The notes under the pieces are model-generated. The model saw only the letters and a list, made by a program, of their open reading frames with translations. It was not told the DNA's origin and made no database searches. Of a stretch of 19,421 bases of DNA, positions 7,899 to 15,690 are shown in pieces. A program made the translations under genes and the position numbers. This DNA is from CAZMXI01 sp964570205 (lineage in GTDB: Bacteria > Planctomycetota > Phycisphaerae > Tepidisphaerales > Tepidisphaeraceae): contig CAZMXI010000093.1 of assembly GCA_964570205.1 (NCBI GenBank), positions 1 through 19,421 on the forward strand. The letters run 5' to 3'. The stretch's first letter is position 1; each line of letters starts with the position of its first letter.

Positions 7899-7920
7899 TT
7901 GCCCCAATGGCCATCATAAT
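7892..7920 (+). promoter_or_regulatory. Divergent promoter of ruvC, apparently leaderless
   Basis: CATAAT at 7915-7920 (5/6) has a weak -35 (TTCCTA, 3/6) 17 bp upstream at 7892-7897. The -35 overlaps that of the divergent promoter. The predicted start near 7927 adjoins the ATG at 7928. No Shine-Dalgarno sequence precedes that ATG. Confidence 0.45.
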
Positions 7921-7927
7921 GCCCCCA

Positions 7928-8437
7928 ATGCGGATCCTCGGCATCGATCCAGGGCTCAGGCTCACCGGCTACGGCGTGGTGGACTACAGGTTCCTCCGCC
8001 CGGCCCTCGTCGCCGGCGGAATCATCCGCCTGAACGACAAGGCATCCCTCGCCGACCGCCTCGTCGAGCTCGATGCCGAGTTGGAGTCGCTGATCGCCGA
8101 GTACCGCCCCGAGACCGTCGCCGTCGAGCAGCTTTACGCCCACTATGCCCACCCCCGCACCGCTATCCTCATGGGCCACGCCCGCGGCGTCATCCTCCTC
8201 GTCGCCCGCCGGCATAACCTGCGCGTCGAGCAATACGCCGCCAATCGCATCAAGCAGTCGGTCGCCGGCCACGGTCACGCCGCCAAGCACCAGATGCAGC
8301 GCGCCATTCAGGCCATGTGGAATCTCAAGGAACCTCCCTCGCCCCCCGACGTCGCCGACGCCCTCGCCGTCGCCCTCTGCTGCGGCCGGCACATCGCCAC
8401 CAAACGGACTCTCGCCCCTGCTCGACCGATGCCCTGA
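7928..8437 (+). CDS. ruvC: Crossover junction endodeoxyribonuclease RuvC
   Basis: Resolves Holliday junctions by symmetrical nicking, normally together with the RuvAB branch-migration motor. The 169-residue length is normal for the family. D7 in GIDPG, E67 in VEQLY, and D141 and D144 in PPDVADALA give the complete RuvC catalytic acid set. The ATG at 7928 starts directly at the conserved MRILGIDPG; an in-frame ATG at 7919 would add three residues but overlaps the putative -10 box. ruvA and ruvB are not next to it. The gene is transcribed divergently from the PhoD-like gene across a 65-bp gap. The C-terminal tail after about residue 152 is not conserved. Confidence 0.95.
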   Translation: MRILGIDPGLRLTGYGVVDYRFLRPALVAGGIIRLNDKASLADRLVELDAELESLIAEYRPETVAVEQLYAHYAHPRTAILMGHARGVILLVARRHNLRVEQYAANRIKQSVAGHGHAAKHQMQRAIQAMWNLKEPPSPPDVADALAVALCCGRHIATKRTLAPARPMP

Positions 8438-8532
8438 CCTGCCTCGGCCGGCTTGCGGGTTGTCAACGCTTGCGATAAGTTCCCTCGATAGTGGGCCGGT
8501 TCAGCACCGATACAACTCTGCCCGGGTCCGCA

Positions 8533-11130
8533 ATGAACAGAACCACACATCCTGTCACGCGTGGCTTTCGAATCCCTGGCGCAGCGGCAGTTTTTGCGGC
8601 GATGATGCTGTACCTCGCGCCGATGGCGCTGCGTCCATCCATCGCGATGGCGCAATCCGCGACGCAACCGGCCAGTCGCGATGAAGAGCTCCAACGGATG
8701 CAGGCCGAGCTCGACCGCATGCGTCAGGAACTGGAGCGCATGAAGTCGCAGGGCGGTCAACCGTCGCAACCCCGACCACCCCAGGACCCATCGGTATCGC
8801 CGACGCCGCGCCCGCCCGACCCCACATCAACTCCGACGCCTCGCGTCGCCACGCGCGGGCAGCGCCCGCCTCTGCGAAAAACCCAGCCGCCCGTGAACGG
8901 CGTGACCGACCAGCAAATCGACCTTGCCATCCGCAACGGCGTCGACTTCCTGTTGGCACAATTTGACGATCGTGGGCAACTCAGCAACTCCCTCCCGGCG
9001 GATCCTGAGCGAGCCCGGCAAATGGCGGCGGCCGACCAGACTATGGAAGCCGGCCGCCATGCGCTGATGGTCTACGCGCTGCTCCAGGCCGGCCAGGCGA
9101 TCCAGGATGACCGCCTGAGCATCAAGGGCCCGCGAATGAGGCTGCTCATCGAGGTCATGAAACGCAACAGCGCCGATGGTCACGCCGGCACCTACATGCG
9201 CGGCATCCGCGCCACCGCCCTGGCGATTCACGACCGCCCGGAAGACCGCCGCCGCCTCATGGAAGATGTCTTCTTTCTGATCGATAACGTCCACGGCGGG
9301 GCCTACACCTATGGCAAGTTCCCCACGCCGCCCGATCCGAGCGTGCCTCCCCCGCCGCCGGAAGACAAGACCAAGCGATACGGTGACAACTCCAACTCGC
9401 AGTATGGCCTCCTGGGCGTCTGGTCGGGCGCTGAAGTCGGCATTGAGGTCCCGCTCTGGTACTGGCAGATGGTCCAGTCGCACTGGATGGAGAGCCAGTT
9501 CGAGGATGGCCAATGGCCTTATAGCTTCGACCAGCCCGCCCCTGGCGCTCCTGCCGCCATCCTGGACAACTACAAGGGCAGGTACACGATGACCATGGCC
9601 GGGCTGGCCTCGCTCTTCGTCACCTATGACTACCTGGTGCCGCCGGGCAGCGGACGGGAAGTTGGCAGGCCGCCGCTGAACGAAGCCCTGGCCCGCGGTC
9701 TTCACTGGATGGAGTCCGGCGACAACAGCCTTGCCAAGGATTGCTACTGGTACGCCATGTACGGCCTGGAGCGTGTCGGCCTCGCCTGCGGTTACAAGTA
9801 CTTCGGCCAGTACGACTGGTATCGCGATTCCGCGGCCCGCCTCTCGCCCCAGATGGCCAATCCCCTTCAAGCCGGCGCCGACACCCAGACGGTCGCCGGA
9901 TGGGTCTTGTTCCTCTCCCGCGGCCGGCACCCCGTGCTCCTCAACAAGCTCCGCTTCGACGGCTTCTGGGCCAACCGACCGCGCGACGCCGCCAACCTGG
10001 CGCGGTTCGCGGCTGATGCCCTGGAACGACCCCTGAACTGGCAAGTGGTGCCCATTCAGCGCGATTGGCCCGACTGGATGGATTCGCCCATTCTCTACCT
10101 CGCCAGCCATGAGGCCCCGAAGCTCTCCAACAACGACCTGGCGAAGATCAAGGGCTTCGTCGATGCCGGTGGGCTGCTCTACGCCCAGTCCGATGACGCA
10201 CGACCCGCCTTCTCCCGATTCATCGTCGAGATGGCGCAGAAACTCTACCCGGCTTACGAGTTCCGCGAACTGCCCACCAGCCACGACATCTACACGCTCA
10301 ACCTCAAGCCCACGCCCCGGCCGCGCGTGCGATGCCTCAGCAACGGCTCGCGCATCCTCATCATTCACAGCATCGAAGATCTGGCGCAATTTTGGCAAAC
10401 ACGAGCCCACAAGACGAAACGGCATGCCTTCGAGTTCGGCGTCAACCTGTTCTGCTTCGCGGCCGGCAAGGCCGACCTGCGCAACCGTCTCGCATCGCCC
10501 TACCTGCCTGCCCCGTCCGAGCCCCCCTCCGCCGTTCTGCCCGTCGCCAGGCTCCAATACGCCGGCAACTGGGACCCTGAACCGTACGCTTTCGTCCGCT
10601 TCGGCCGATGGTTCCAATACCAGACCGGCCTAAGCATCCAAGCGACGCCTCTCGCCATTACCAAGCTTGATATCGAACGCCATCCCATCGCGCACCTCAC
10701 CGGCAACGCCCCCTTCACATTCACCGACGCCGATCTGACCGCGCTCAGCAAATACGTGGAGGGAGGCGGCATCCTGGTCGCCGACGCCTGCGGCAGTTCG
10801 CCGGACTTCGACGCCAGTTTCCACAAGGCCATCGCCAAGGCCTTCCCCGCTGGCAAGCTCACAGTCCTGACGAAATCACACCCCCTGCTGAGTGGCGGCG
10901 CCGATGGCCTGGAGAATGTATCCAGACCTATTCTGCGCCCTTACACAGTCCAGAAGCTCGGCCGCGGCGCTGCCAGAGTGTTAACATTCCAGGCGGGGAA
11001 GGGCCACGTCGTCTACAGCCCGCTCGATATCACGACCGGCCTGCTGTCCAGCCACCAGTGGACCCTGCAGGGTTACGAACCGGATTACGCCCAACGGCTT
11101 CTAAAGAACATCATCCTGTGGGCCTGGTAG
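8533..11130 (+). CDS. Exported DUF4159-type protein with terpenoid-cyclase-like repeats
   Basis: 865 residues from the ATG at 8533; a GTG at 8491 would put 14 polar residues before the signal peptide. No clear Shine-Dalgarno site is seen for either start. Order: signal peptide to about residue 41 (AMAQ-S); a short charged coiled coil, residues 48-74 (EELQRMQAELDRMRQELERM); a proline-rich linker to about 120; an alpha-helical region with prenyltransferase/squalene-cyclase-toroid-like repeats to about 465, marked by IRNGVDFLLAQ, QFEDGQWPYS and LHWMES; then a DUF4159-type domain (about 500-660, KGFVDAGGLLYA). A second region of similar pattern (about 670-865, YVEGGGILVADACG) ends at the stop. 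Such proteins are frequent in Planctomycetota; function is unknown, and a periplasmic scaffold or carbohydrate-related role is only a guess. Confidence 0.75.
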   Translation: MNRTTHPVTRGFRIPGAAAVFAAMMLYLAPMALRPSIAMAQSATQPASRDEELQRMQAELDRMRQELERMKSQGGQPSQPRPPQDPSVSPTPRPPDPTSTPTPRVATRGQRPPLRKTQPPVNGVTDQQIDLAIRNGVDFLLAQFDDRGQLSNSLPADPERARQMAAADQTMEAGRHALMVYALLQAGQAIQDDRLSIKGPRMRLLIEVMKRNSADGHAGTYMRGIRATALAIHDRPEDRRRLMEDVFFLIDNVHGGAYTYGKFPTPPDPSVPPPPPEDKTKRYGDNSNSQYGLLGVWSGAEVGIEVPLWYWQMVQSHWMESQFEDGQWPYSFDQPAPGAPAAILDNYKGRYTMTMAGLASLFVTYDYLVPPGSGREVGRPPLNEALARGLHWMESGDNSLAKDCYWYAMYGLERVGLACGYKYFGQYDWYRDSAARLSPQMANPLQAGADTQTVAGWVLFLSRGRHPVLLNKLRFDGFWANRPRDAANLARFAADALERPLNWQVVPIQRDWPDWMDSPILYLASHEAPKLSNNDLAKIKGFVDAGGLLYAQSDDARPAFSRFIVEMAQKLYPAYEFRELPTSHDIYTLNLKPTPRPRVRCLSNGSRILIIHSIEDLAQFWQTRAHKTKRHAFEFGVNLFCFAAGKADLRNRLASPYLPAPSEPPSAVLPVARLQYAGNWDPEPYAFVRFGRWFQYQTGLSIQATPLAITKLDIERHPIAHLTGNAPFTFTDADLTALSKYVEGGGILVADACGSSPDFDASFHKAIAKAFPAGKLTVLTKSHPLLSGGADGLENVSRPILRPYTVQKLGRGAARVLTFQAGKGHVVYSPLDITTGLLSSHQWTLQGYEPDYAQRLLKNIILWAW

Positions 11131-11152
11131 CCCTTTGAGTCCATCCCGTTTC

Positions 11153-11165
11153 CCGGCAATGCCGG
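11153..11165. repeat. Short palindrome after the DUF4159-type gene
   Basis: CCGGCA and TGCCGG form a perfect inverted repeat around a single A, 22 nt after the stop codon. As RNA it could only close as a 4-bp stem with a 5-nt loop, and no T-run follows, so terminator activity is doubtful. Confidence 0.3.
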
Positions 11166-11197
11166 ACTTCTATGGCTTTTCGTTCTTCCGCCCCACC

Positions 11198-11226
11198 TTG
11201 ACCGTTTGTGTACCCACTCTTAGGAT
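11198..11226 (+). promoter_or_regulatory. Promoter of galK with very short leader
   Basis: TTGACC at 11198-11203 (5/6) and TAGGAT at 11221-11226 (4/6) are exactly 17 bp apart. Transcription would begin near 11233, about three bases before the ATG at 11236. The AGGA in the -10 box could be mistaken for a Shine-Dalgarno site, but if the promoter is real that sequence is not transcribed. Confidence 0.55.
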
Positions 11227-11235
11227 CGACCGCGT

Positions 11236-12405
11236 ATGGATTCCTCAATCGCCGAGCTTAAATCCCGTTTTGCCGATATCTTCGGTCCCGAAGAGATTTT
11301 ACGCGTCGTCCGCGCCCCCGGACGCGTCAACCTCATCGGCGAACACACCGACTACAACGATGGCTTCGTTTTTCCCATGGCCATCGAGCCCGAGGTTCGC
11401 ATTGTCTGCCGCGCCCGCGAAGACGGCCTCGTCCGCATCGCATCAACCGCCTTTCCAGGTGAAATCGCCCAGTTTTCCGTTGAGGGACGCATCGAGCGAA
11501 CCGAGCCCAGGTGGGCCAACTATTCCCGCGGCGTCGCCGCCCAGCTTGTCGCCGCAGGCATTCCCCTGACAGGCATGGACGCCCTGATTTCCAACACACT
11601 GCCGGTCGGCGGGGGCCTATCGAGTTCGGCCGCCATCGAGGTTGCCACCGCTGTCGCCTTTCTCGCCCTCGGCGGCCTGGAAATCGATGCGTCTCGACTT
11701 GCCCTCATCTGCCAGAAGGCCGAGCACGAGTATGCCGGCGTTCCCTGCGGCATCATGGATCAGACCGCCGTGATATCGAGCCGCGCCGGCCACGCCATGC
11801 AGCTCGACTGCCGCGACCTCTCCCGCCAATACGTCGGCATCGACCCCAACGAGCTTCGCATCCTCATCGTCAACAGCATGGTCAGGCACGAGCTCTCGGG
11901 CGGCGAATACGCCCACCGCCGAAGCCAGTGTGAGCAGGGTGTCGCCTTTTTCCGCCTGAACAACCCCTCGGTCAAGGCGATGCGCGACGTCACGCTCAAG
12001 CAGCTCGATGAAGCCCGCGATCGCCTCGATCCCATCGTCTATCGTCGCTGCCGCCACGTCGTCACGGAAAACGCCCGCACCCTGGATGCCGCCACGCGGC
12101 TCACCCGCCGTGAATATGAGGCGGCCGGCAAGCTGATGGCCCAAAGCCACGCCTCGCTTCGCGACGACTACGAGGTGAGCTGCCCCGAGTTGGACTTTCT
12201 TGCCGAGCAGGCCATGGCCATCAAGGGCGTTTACGGCGCCCGCATGACCGGCGGCGGCTTCGGCGGCTGCATCGTCGCACTGGTCCAGCCCCGCGCGATC
12301 GACAACGCCGTCGAGCAGCTCGCCCGCTTATACAAGGACAAGTTCAACATCGCCCCCGCCGCTTACATCACCACCGCGACGGCCGGGGCGAGCGTCGTGG
12401 AGTAG
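11236..12405 (+). CDS. galK: Galactokinase
   Basis: Phosphorylates alpha-D-galactose with ATP to galactose 1-phosphate, the first committed step of the Leloir pathway, in the cytoplasm. The 389 residues match the usual length. The galactokinase signature GRVNLIGEHTDYNDG spans residues 29-43, with catalytic R30 and sugar-binding E36, H37 and D39. The GHMP ATP loop PVGGGLSSSAA is at 123-133, the catalytic base is D175 in GIMDQ, and GHMP motif 3, TGGGFGGC, is at 338-345. galT, galE and galM are absent from the window, so the pathway is dispersed. trpD follows after 50 bp and may be co-transcribed. Confidence 0.95.
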   Translation: MDSSIAELKSRFADIFGPEEILRVVRAPGRVNLIGEHTDYNDGFVFPMAIEPEVRIVCRAREDGLVRIASTAFPGEIAQFSVEGRIERTEPRWANYSRGVAAQLVAAGIPLTGMDALISNTLPVGGGLSSSAAIEVATAVAFLALGGLEIDASRLALICQKAEHEYAGVPCGIMDQTAVISSRAGHAMQLDCRDLSRQYVGIDPNELRILIVNSMVRHELSGGEYAHRRSQCEQGVAFFRLNNPSVKAMRDVTLKQLDEARDRLDPIVYRRCRHVVTENARTLDAATRLTRREYEAAGKLMAQSHASLRDDYEVSCPELDFLAEQAMAIKGVYGARMTGGGFGGCIVALVQPRAIDNAVEQLARLYKDKFNIAPAAYITTATAGASVVE

Positions 12406-12455
12406 CACGGATCGCGCGCCGGTCGCGAGTCGGCGCATCCCCGAGGAGGATACGA

Positions 12456-13487
12456 ATGGTCGCTGCCACCGCTCAACTCAAGGACATCCTCCTGAAGCTC
12501 TGCCGCCGCGAGGATCTGACCCGCACCGAGGCCCGCGAGGCGTTCATGCACATCATGTCCGGCGACGCCACCGACGCACAGATCGGCGGATTGCTCGTCG
12601 GCCTCGCCGCCAAAGGCACCACCGTCGAAGAACTCGTCGGCGCTGCCATGGTCATGCGCGAAAAGGCTGTCCCCATCCAGTGCGACGCCGGCGGCGTCAT
12701 CATCGACACCTGCGGCACGGGCGGCGACGCCCGCGGCACCTTCAACATCTCAACCACCGCCGCGATCATCGTCGCCGCCGCCGGCGTGCGCGTTGTCAAG
12801 CATGGCAACCGCTCGGCGACCAGCAAGGCCGGCTCCGCCGACGTGCTGGAGAAGGTTGGCGTCAAACTGGAGCTTTCGCCCGAACAGCTCAAGGCATGTC
12901 TGGACAAGGCCAATATCTGCTTCGCCTTCGCACGCTACCATCACCCGGCCATGAAGTTCGTCGCCGCGTCGCGCTCATCGCTGGGCATCCCCACGATCTT
13001 CAACGTTCTGGGACCACTGACGAACCCGGCCCGAGCACGCCACCAATTGCTGGGCGTGTTCACGGCCGAGCTCACCGACCGCCTGGCGACGGTGCTGCGA
13101 GAACTCGGCAGCGAATGCGCATGGGTGGTGAATGCCCACGACGGTCTGGATGAGCTCTCGACGATCGGGCCGACGCGCATCAGCGAACTGCGCCATGGCG
13201 ACGTCCGCACCTGGACGCTCGATCCATCCGATGTCGGCATGCCTTATGCCAGATTGTCTGACCTGGCCGTCACTGGCGTGGAGGATGCGGCCGACGTCAT
13301 GAAGCGCATCCTCGCCGGCGAAAAAAGTCCCAGGCGGGATATAGCCGTCCTGAATGCCGCCGCGGCTCTCGTCGTGGCCGGCGCCTGCAAGGACCTGCCG
13401 ACCGCGGTCGCCATCGCCTCGACGGCGATTGACTCCGGCAAGGCCGCCAACACCCTCGACGCCCTCGTTGCCGCCTCAAGGGGCTGA
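12456..13487 (+). CDS. trpD: Anthranilate phosphoribosyltransferase
   Basis: Transfers the phosphoribosyl group of PRPP to anthranilate, the second step of tryptophan synthesis. The 343 residues match the family. A strong AGGAGG (12444-12449) sits 6 nt before the ATG. The PRPP-binding C86-GTGGD91 loop, the NIST motif at 97-100, KHGNRS at 115-120 and the metal-binding D232-E233 are all present. The FNVLGPLTNP motif further supports TrpD rather than the TrpD2/YbiB group. No other trp gene is visible; it sits between galK and mnmG. A 50-bp gap to galK suggests possible co-transcription; no attenuator or leader peptide was seen. Confidence 0.95.
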   Translation: MVAATAQLKDILLKLCRREDLTRTEAREAFMHIMSGDATDAQIGGLLVGLAAKGTTVEELVGAAMVMREKAVPIQCDAGGVIIDTCGTGGDARGTFNISTTAAIIVAAAGVRVVKHGNRSATSKAGSADVLEKVGVKLELSPEQLKACLDKANICFAFARYHHPAMKFVAASRSSLGIPTIFNVLGPLTNPARARHQLLGVFTAELTDRLATVLRELGSECAWVVNAHDGLDELSTIGPTRISELRHGDVRTWTLDPSDVGMPYARLSDLAVTGVEDAADVMKRILAGEKSPRRDIAVLNAAAALVVAGACKDLPTAVAIASTAIDSGKAANTLDALVAASRG

Positions 13488-13497
13488 TGGCCGCCGC

Positions 13498-13526
13498 TTG
13501 CCCGGCGAGGGGCGGATTCCTAGCAT
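13498..13526 (+). promoter_or_regulatory. Putative promoter of mnmG
   Basis: TTGCCC at 13498-13503 (4/6) and TAGCAT at 13521-13526 (4/6) are separated by 17 bp, in the gap between trpD and mnmG. The start would be near 13533, leaving a leader of about 28 nt. The same -35 hexamer occurs in the putative RNA promoter at 18213. Confidence 0.4.
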
Positions 13527-13560
13527 CTTCGGCCTGGGAAACGGCCAACAAAGCGACTGA

Positions 13561-15390
13561 ATGAACAGGGATTTCGACATCATCGTCATCGGGGGCGGGC
13601 ATGCCGGAGCGGAGGCCGCCTGGGTCGCCTCGCGATTGGGCGCGTCGACCGCACTGGTGACGCTCGATCCGGCCCGCATCGCGCAGATGTCGTGCAACCC
13701 CGCCATTGGCGGACTGGCCAAGGGGCAGATGGTCCGCGAGATCGACGCCCTCGGCGGGCTCATGGGTATCGTTTCGGACAACGCCGGCATCCAATTCCGC
13801 ATGCTCAATCGTTCGAAGGGCCCCGCTGTATGGGGGCCGCGCGCCCAGGCCGACAAGTATAAGTACTCAGCCGAAGTGCGGCGGCTGTTGGAAACCTGCC
13901 CGAACCTGACGATCCTCAGCGGCGAGGCCGTGGAGATCGTGGCCGAACAGTCGGTGATCGCCGGCGTCCGGCTGGCCGACGGCACGAGGCTGGCCTGCCG
14001 GGCGGTTGTGGTCACAACGGGCACGTTCCTGCGCGGCCTGATGCACACGGGTGAGAAGAAGACCGAGGGCGGGCGGTTCGGCGAGGCCGCTGCCTGCGGG
14101 CTGTCGGCGTCATTGGCGAACCTCGGGCTGGAGCTCGGCCGGCTGAAGACCGGCACCCCCCCGCGGCTGCACCGCGACTCGATCGACTATTCCCGCTTTG
14201 AACGCCAGCCCGGCGACGATGTGCCGTTGCCGTTCTCGTATCTGAATGAATATGGCCGCGCGTGGACGTGGCGGCCCGCGCTGCCGCAGGTGAACTGCTG
14301 GCTTTCCGCGACCAACGAGCACATCCACCGCATCATCCGCGACAACCTGCACCGCGCGCCGCTGTACACCGGGCAAATCCAATCCACCGGGCCGCGCTAT
14401 TGCCCGAGCATCGAGGACAAGGTGGTGCGATTCGCCGAGAAGGCAAGTCATCACATCTTCCTCGAACCCGAAGGCCTCGATACGCCCGAGGTCTACTGCA
14501 ACGGCATCAGCACCAGCCTGCCGATGGATGTGCAGGAGCAGATGGTGCGCCTGATTCCCGGTCTGGAGAAGGCGGAGATTCTTCGCTTCGGCTACGCCGT
14601 CGAGTATGACATGGTCTGGCCGACGCAGATCCGTGCGACGCTCCAGACCAAGCGCATCCCCGGGTTGTTCCTGGCCGGGCAGATCAACGGCACCAGCGGC
14701 TACGAGGAAGCTGCGGCACAGGGGCTGGTGGCGGGTGTAAATGCCGTTCGTCACGTGTCAGGCCGTGAGCCGGATTTCGTGCTTCGCCGCGACCAGGCGT
14801 ATATCGGCGTGCTGGTGGATGATCTGGTCACCAAGCCCCCCACCGAGCCGTATCGCATGTTCACCAGCCGCGCCGAGCATCGGCTGCACCTGCGAAATGA
14901 CAACGCCGACGAGCGGCTCACGCCCATCGGCCGGCAGATCGGCCTGGTGGATGACGCCCGGTGGAATGCGTTCCTGCAAACTCTGCAGTTGAAGCGACAG
15001 GCGATGGATCTGCTGTGCTCGGCCCGCATCGGCGGCGTGCCGGCGATCGACCATCTGAAGAGAAGTGAAGCAGATTGGACCGACGTGGCGGAAGCGCTGC
15101 CGGCCGCCCGATCCATTCCGGTCGATGTGTCCTTCCGGGTGGAGATCGCGGTGAAATACGAGGGATACATCGCGCGTGCCGCCCGGCAGATCGAGCGGTT
15201 CGCGCAACTCGAGGGCAGATTGATTCCATCCACAATGGACTATTCCACGGTGGTGGGCCTGCGCAATGAGGCGAGGCAGAAACTGGCTCGTTTTAGTCCC
15301 AGATCCCTCGGCCAGGCGTTGCGCATCAGCGGCATTTCTCCTGCCGACATCACGGTTCTCGCGATTCATATCGAGCGCCGTGCCAGTTGA
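13561..15390 (+). CDS. mnmG: tRNA uridine-5-carboxymethylaminomethyl modification enzyme MnmG
   Basis: FAD- and folate-dependent subunit of the MnmE-MnmG complex, which builds the cmnm5 group on U34 of certain tRNAs. 609 residues, close to the usual 620-630. The N-terminal dinucleotide-binding loop GGGHAGAEAA spans 11-20. The GidA signature GPRYCPSIEDK is at 277-287, with the conserved Cys at 281. A second conserved stretch (YCNGISTSLP) follows. The C-terminal helical domain, with KYEGYIARAARQIERF and DYSTVVGLRNEARQKL, is the tRNA/MnmE-binding part. The ATG at 13561 starts straight into the flavin-binding strand; the Shine-Dalgarno site is poor. mnmE and rsmG, frequent neighbours in other bacteria, are absent. 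Confidence 0.96.
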   Translation: MNRDFDIIVIGGGHAGAEAAWVASRLGASTALVTLDPARIAQMSCNPAIGGLAKGQMVREIDALGGLMGIVSDNAGIQFRMLNRSKGPAVWGPRAQADKYKYSAEVRRLLETCPNLTILSGEAVEIVAEQSVIAGVRLADGTRLACRAVVVTTGTFLRGLMHTGEKKTEGGRFGEAAACGLSASLANLGLELGRLKTGTPPRLHRDSIDYSRFERQPGDDVPLPFSYLNEYGRAWTWRPALPQVNCWLSATNEHIHRIIRDNLHRAPLYTGQIQSTGPRYCPSIEDKVVRFAEKASHHIFLEPEGLDTPEVYCNGISTSLPMDVQEQMVRLIPGLEKAEILRFGYAVEYDMVWPTQIRATLQTKRIPGLFLAGQINGTSGYEEAAAQGLVAGVNAVRHVSGREPDFVLRRDQAYIGVLVDDLVTKPPTEPYRMFTSRAEHRLHLRNDNADERLTPIGRQIGLVDDARWNAFLQTLQLKRQAMDLLCSARIGGVPAIDHLKRSEADWTDVAEALPAARSIPVDVSFRVEIAVKYEGYIARAARQIERFAQLEGRLIPSTMDYSTVVGLRNEARQKLARFSPRSLGQALRISGISPADITVLAIHIERRAS

Positions 15391-15524
15391 CCAGTACCCG
15401 CGGGTCGGCAATCGCCGCAAACGAAAAATCCTGCCCGGCTTCACGTAGGCATGCAGGATATGTGAGCAGAAAATGCAGTTCGGCCGAAGAACCTGCAATT
15501 GGGCAAGAGTGCAATAGAAAGCAC

Positions 15525-15540
15525 GGGGCAAAGGGGCAAA
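15525..15540. repeat. Tandem 8-mer upstream of the -35 box
   Basis: GGGGCAAA occurs twice without a gap, ending 7 bp before the TTGACA box. Direct repeats in this place are typical of activator sites, but no regulator can be named. Confidence 0.5.
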
Positions 15541-15547
15541 GTTTTTC

Positions 15548-15574
15548 TTGACACTCTTACTTGCACGGTATAGG
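15548..15574 (+). promoter_or_regulatory. Promoter of the second PEP-CTERM gene
   Basis: A perfect TTGACA at 15548-15553 is followed 15 bp later by TATAGG at 15569-15574 (4/6). The spacer is 2 bp shorter than optimal, which fits a promoter that needs an activator. The start would be near 15581, giving a leader of about 110 nt. Confidence 0.5.
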
Positions 15575-15586
15575 TTTGACGCATCC

Positions 15587-15612
15587 TCCCTGGGTCAGGG
15601 CGTGACCCGGGA
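15587..15612 (+). promoter_or_regulatory. Leader hairpin or operator at the predicted transcript start
   Basis: TCCC and GGGTCA (15587-15590, 15592-15597) pair with TGACCC and GGGA (15603-15612). This is a 10-bp stem with one bulged T and a GGGCG loop. It lies within the first 35 nt of the predicted transcript. It could protect the 5' end, bind a regulator as RNA, or be a DNA operator. Confidence 0.5.
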
Positions 15613-15641
15613 TTTGCTGAACCTACGCTGGTTGTCGACCA

Positions 15642-15653
15642 AGGAATATTCCT
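15642..15653. promoter_or_regulatory. 12-bp perfect palindrome in the leader
   Basis: AGGAATATTCCT is a perfect palindrome 20 bp before the Shine-Dalgarno site, and ATTCCTA follows it at once as a further half-repeat. It is AT-rich in a GC-rich setting. It cannot form an RNA loop of normal size, so a DNA-binding dimer site is the simpler reading. Confidence 0.4.
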
Positions 15654-15690
15654 ATTCCTAGCTGACCGACCGAAAGGAGAGTTGAGAACA

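Larger units (their letters stand above)
15391..15690. other. Regulatory intergenic region before the second PEP-CTERM gene
   Basis: No gene is supported here. In order the region holds two inverted repeats (ATCCTGC 15428-15434 with GCAGGAT 15453-15459; and 15474-15497 around TTCGGCCGAA), a tandem 8-mer, a promoter, a leader hairpin, a 12-bp palindrome and the Shine-Dalgarno site. The first two repeats could mark the end of the mnmG transcript, but neither has a T-run. Confidence 0.6.

Noticed and set aside
4853..8437. Terminase and ruvC as parts of one phage module
   Set aside because: The PhoD-like gene lies between them on the opposite strand, and this RuvC has the full bacterial-type length and motifs.
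15548..15565. Possible sigma54 promoter (TTGACAC with TTGCA nearby)
   Set aside because: The invariant GG and GC pairs are not at the required spacing; a sigma70-type reading fits better.
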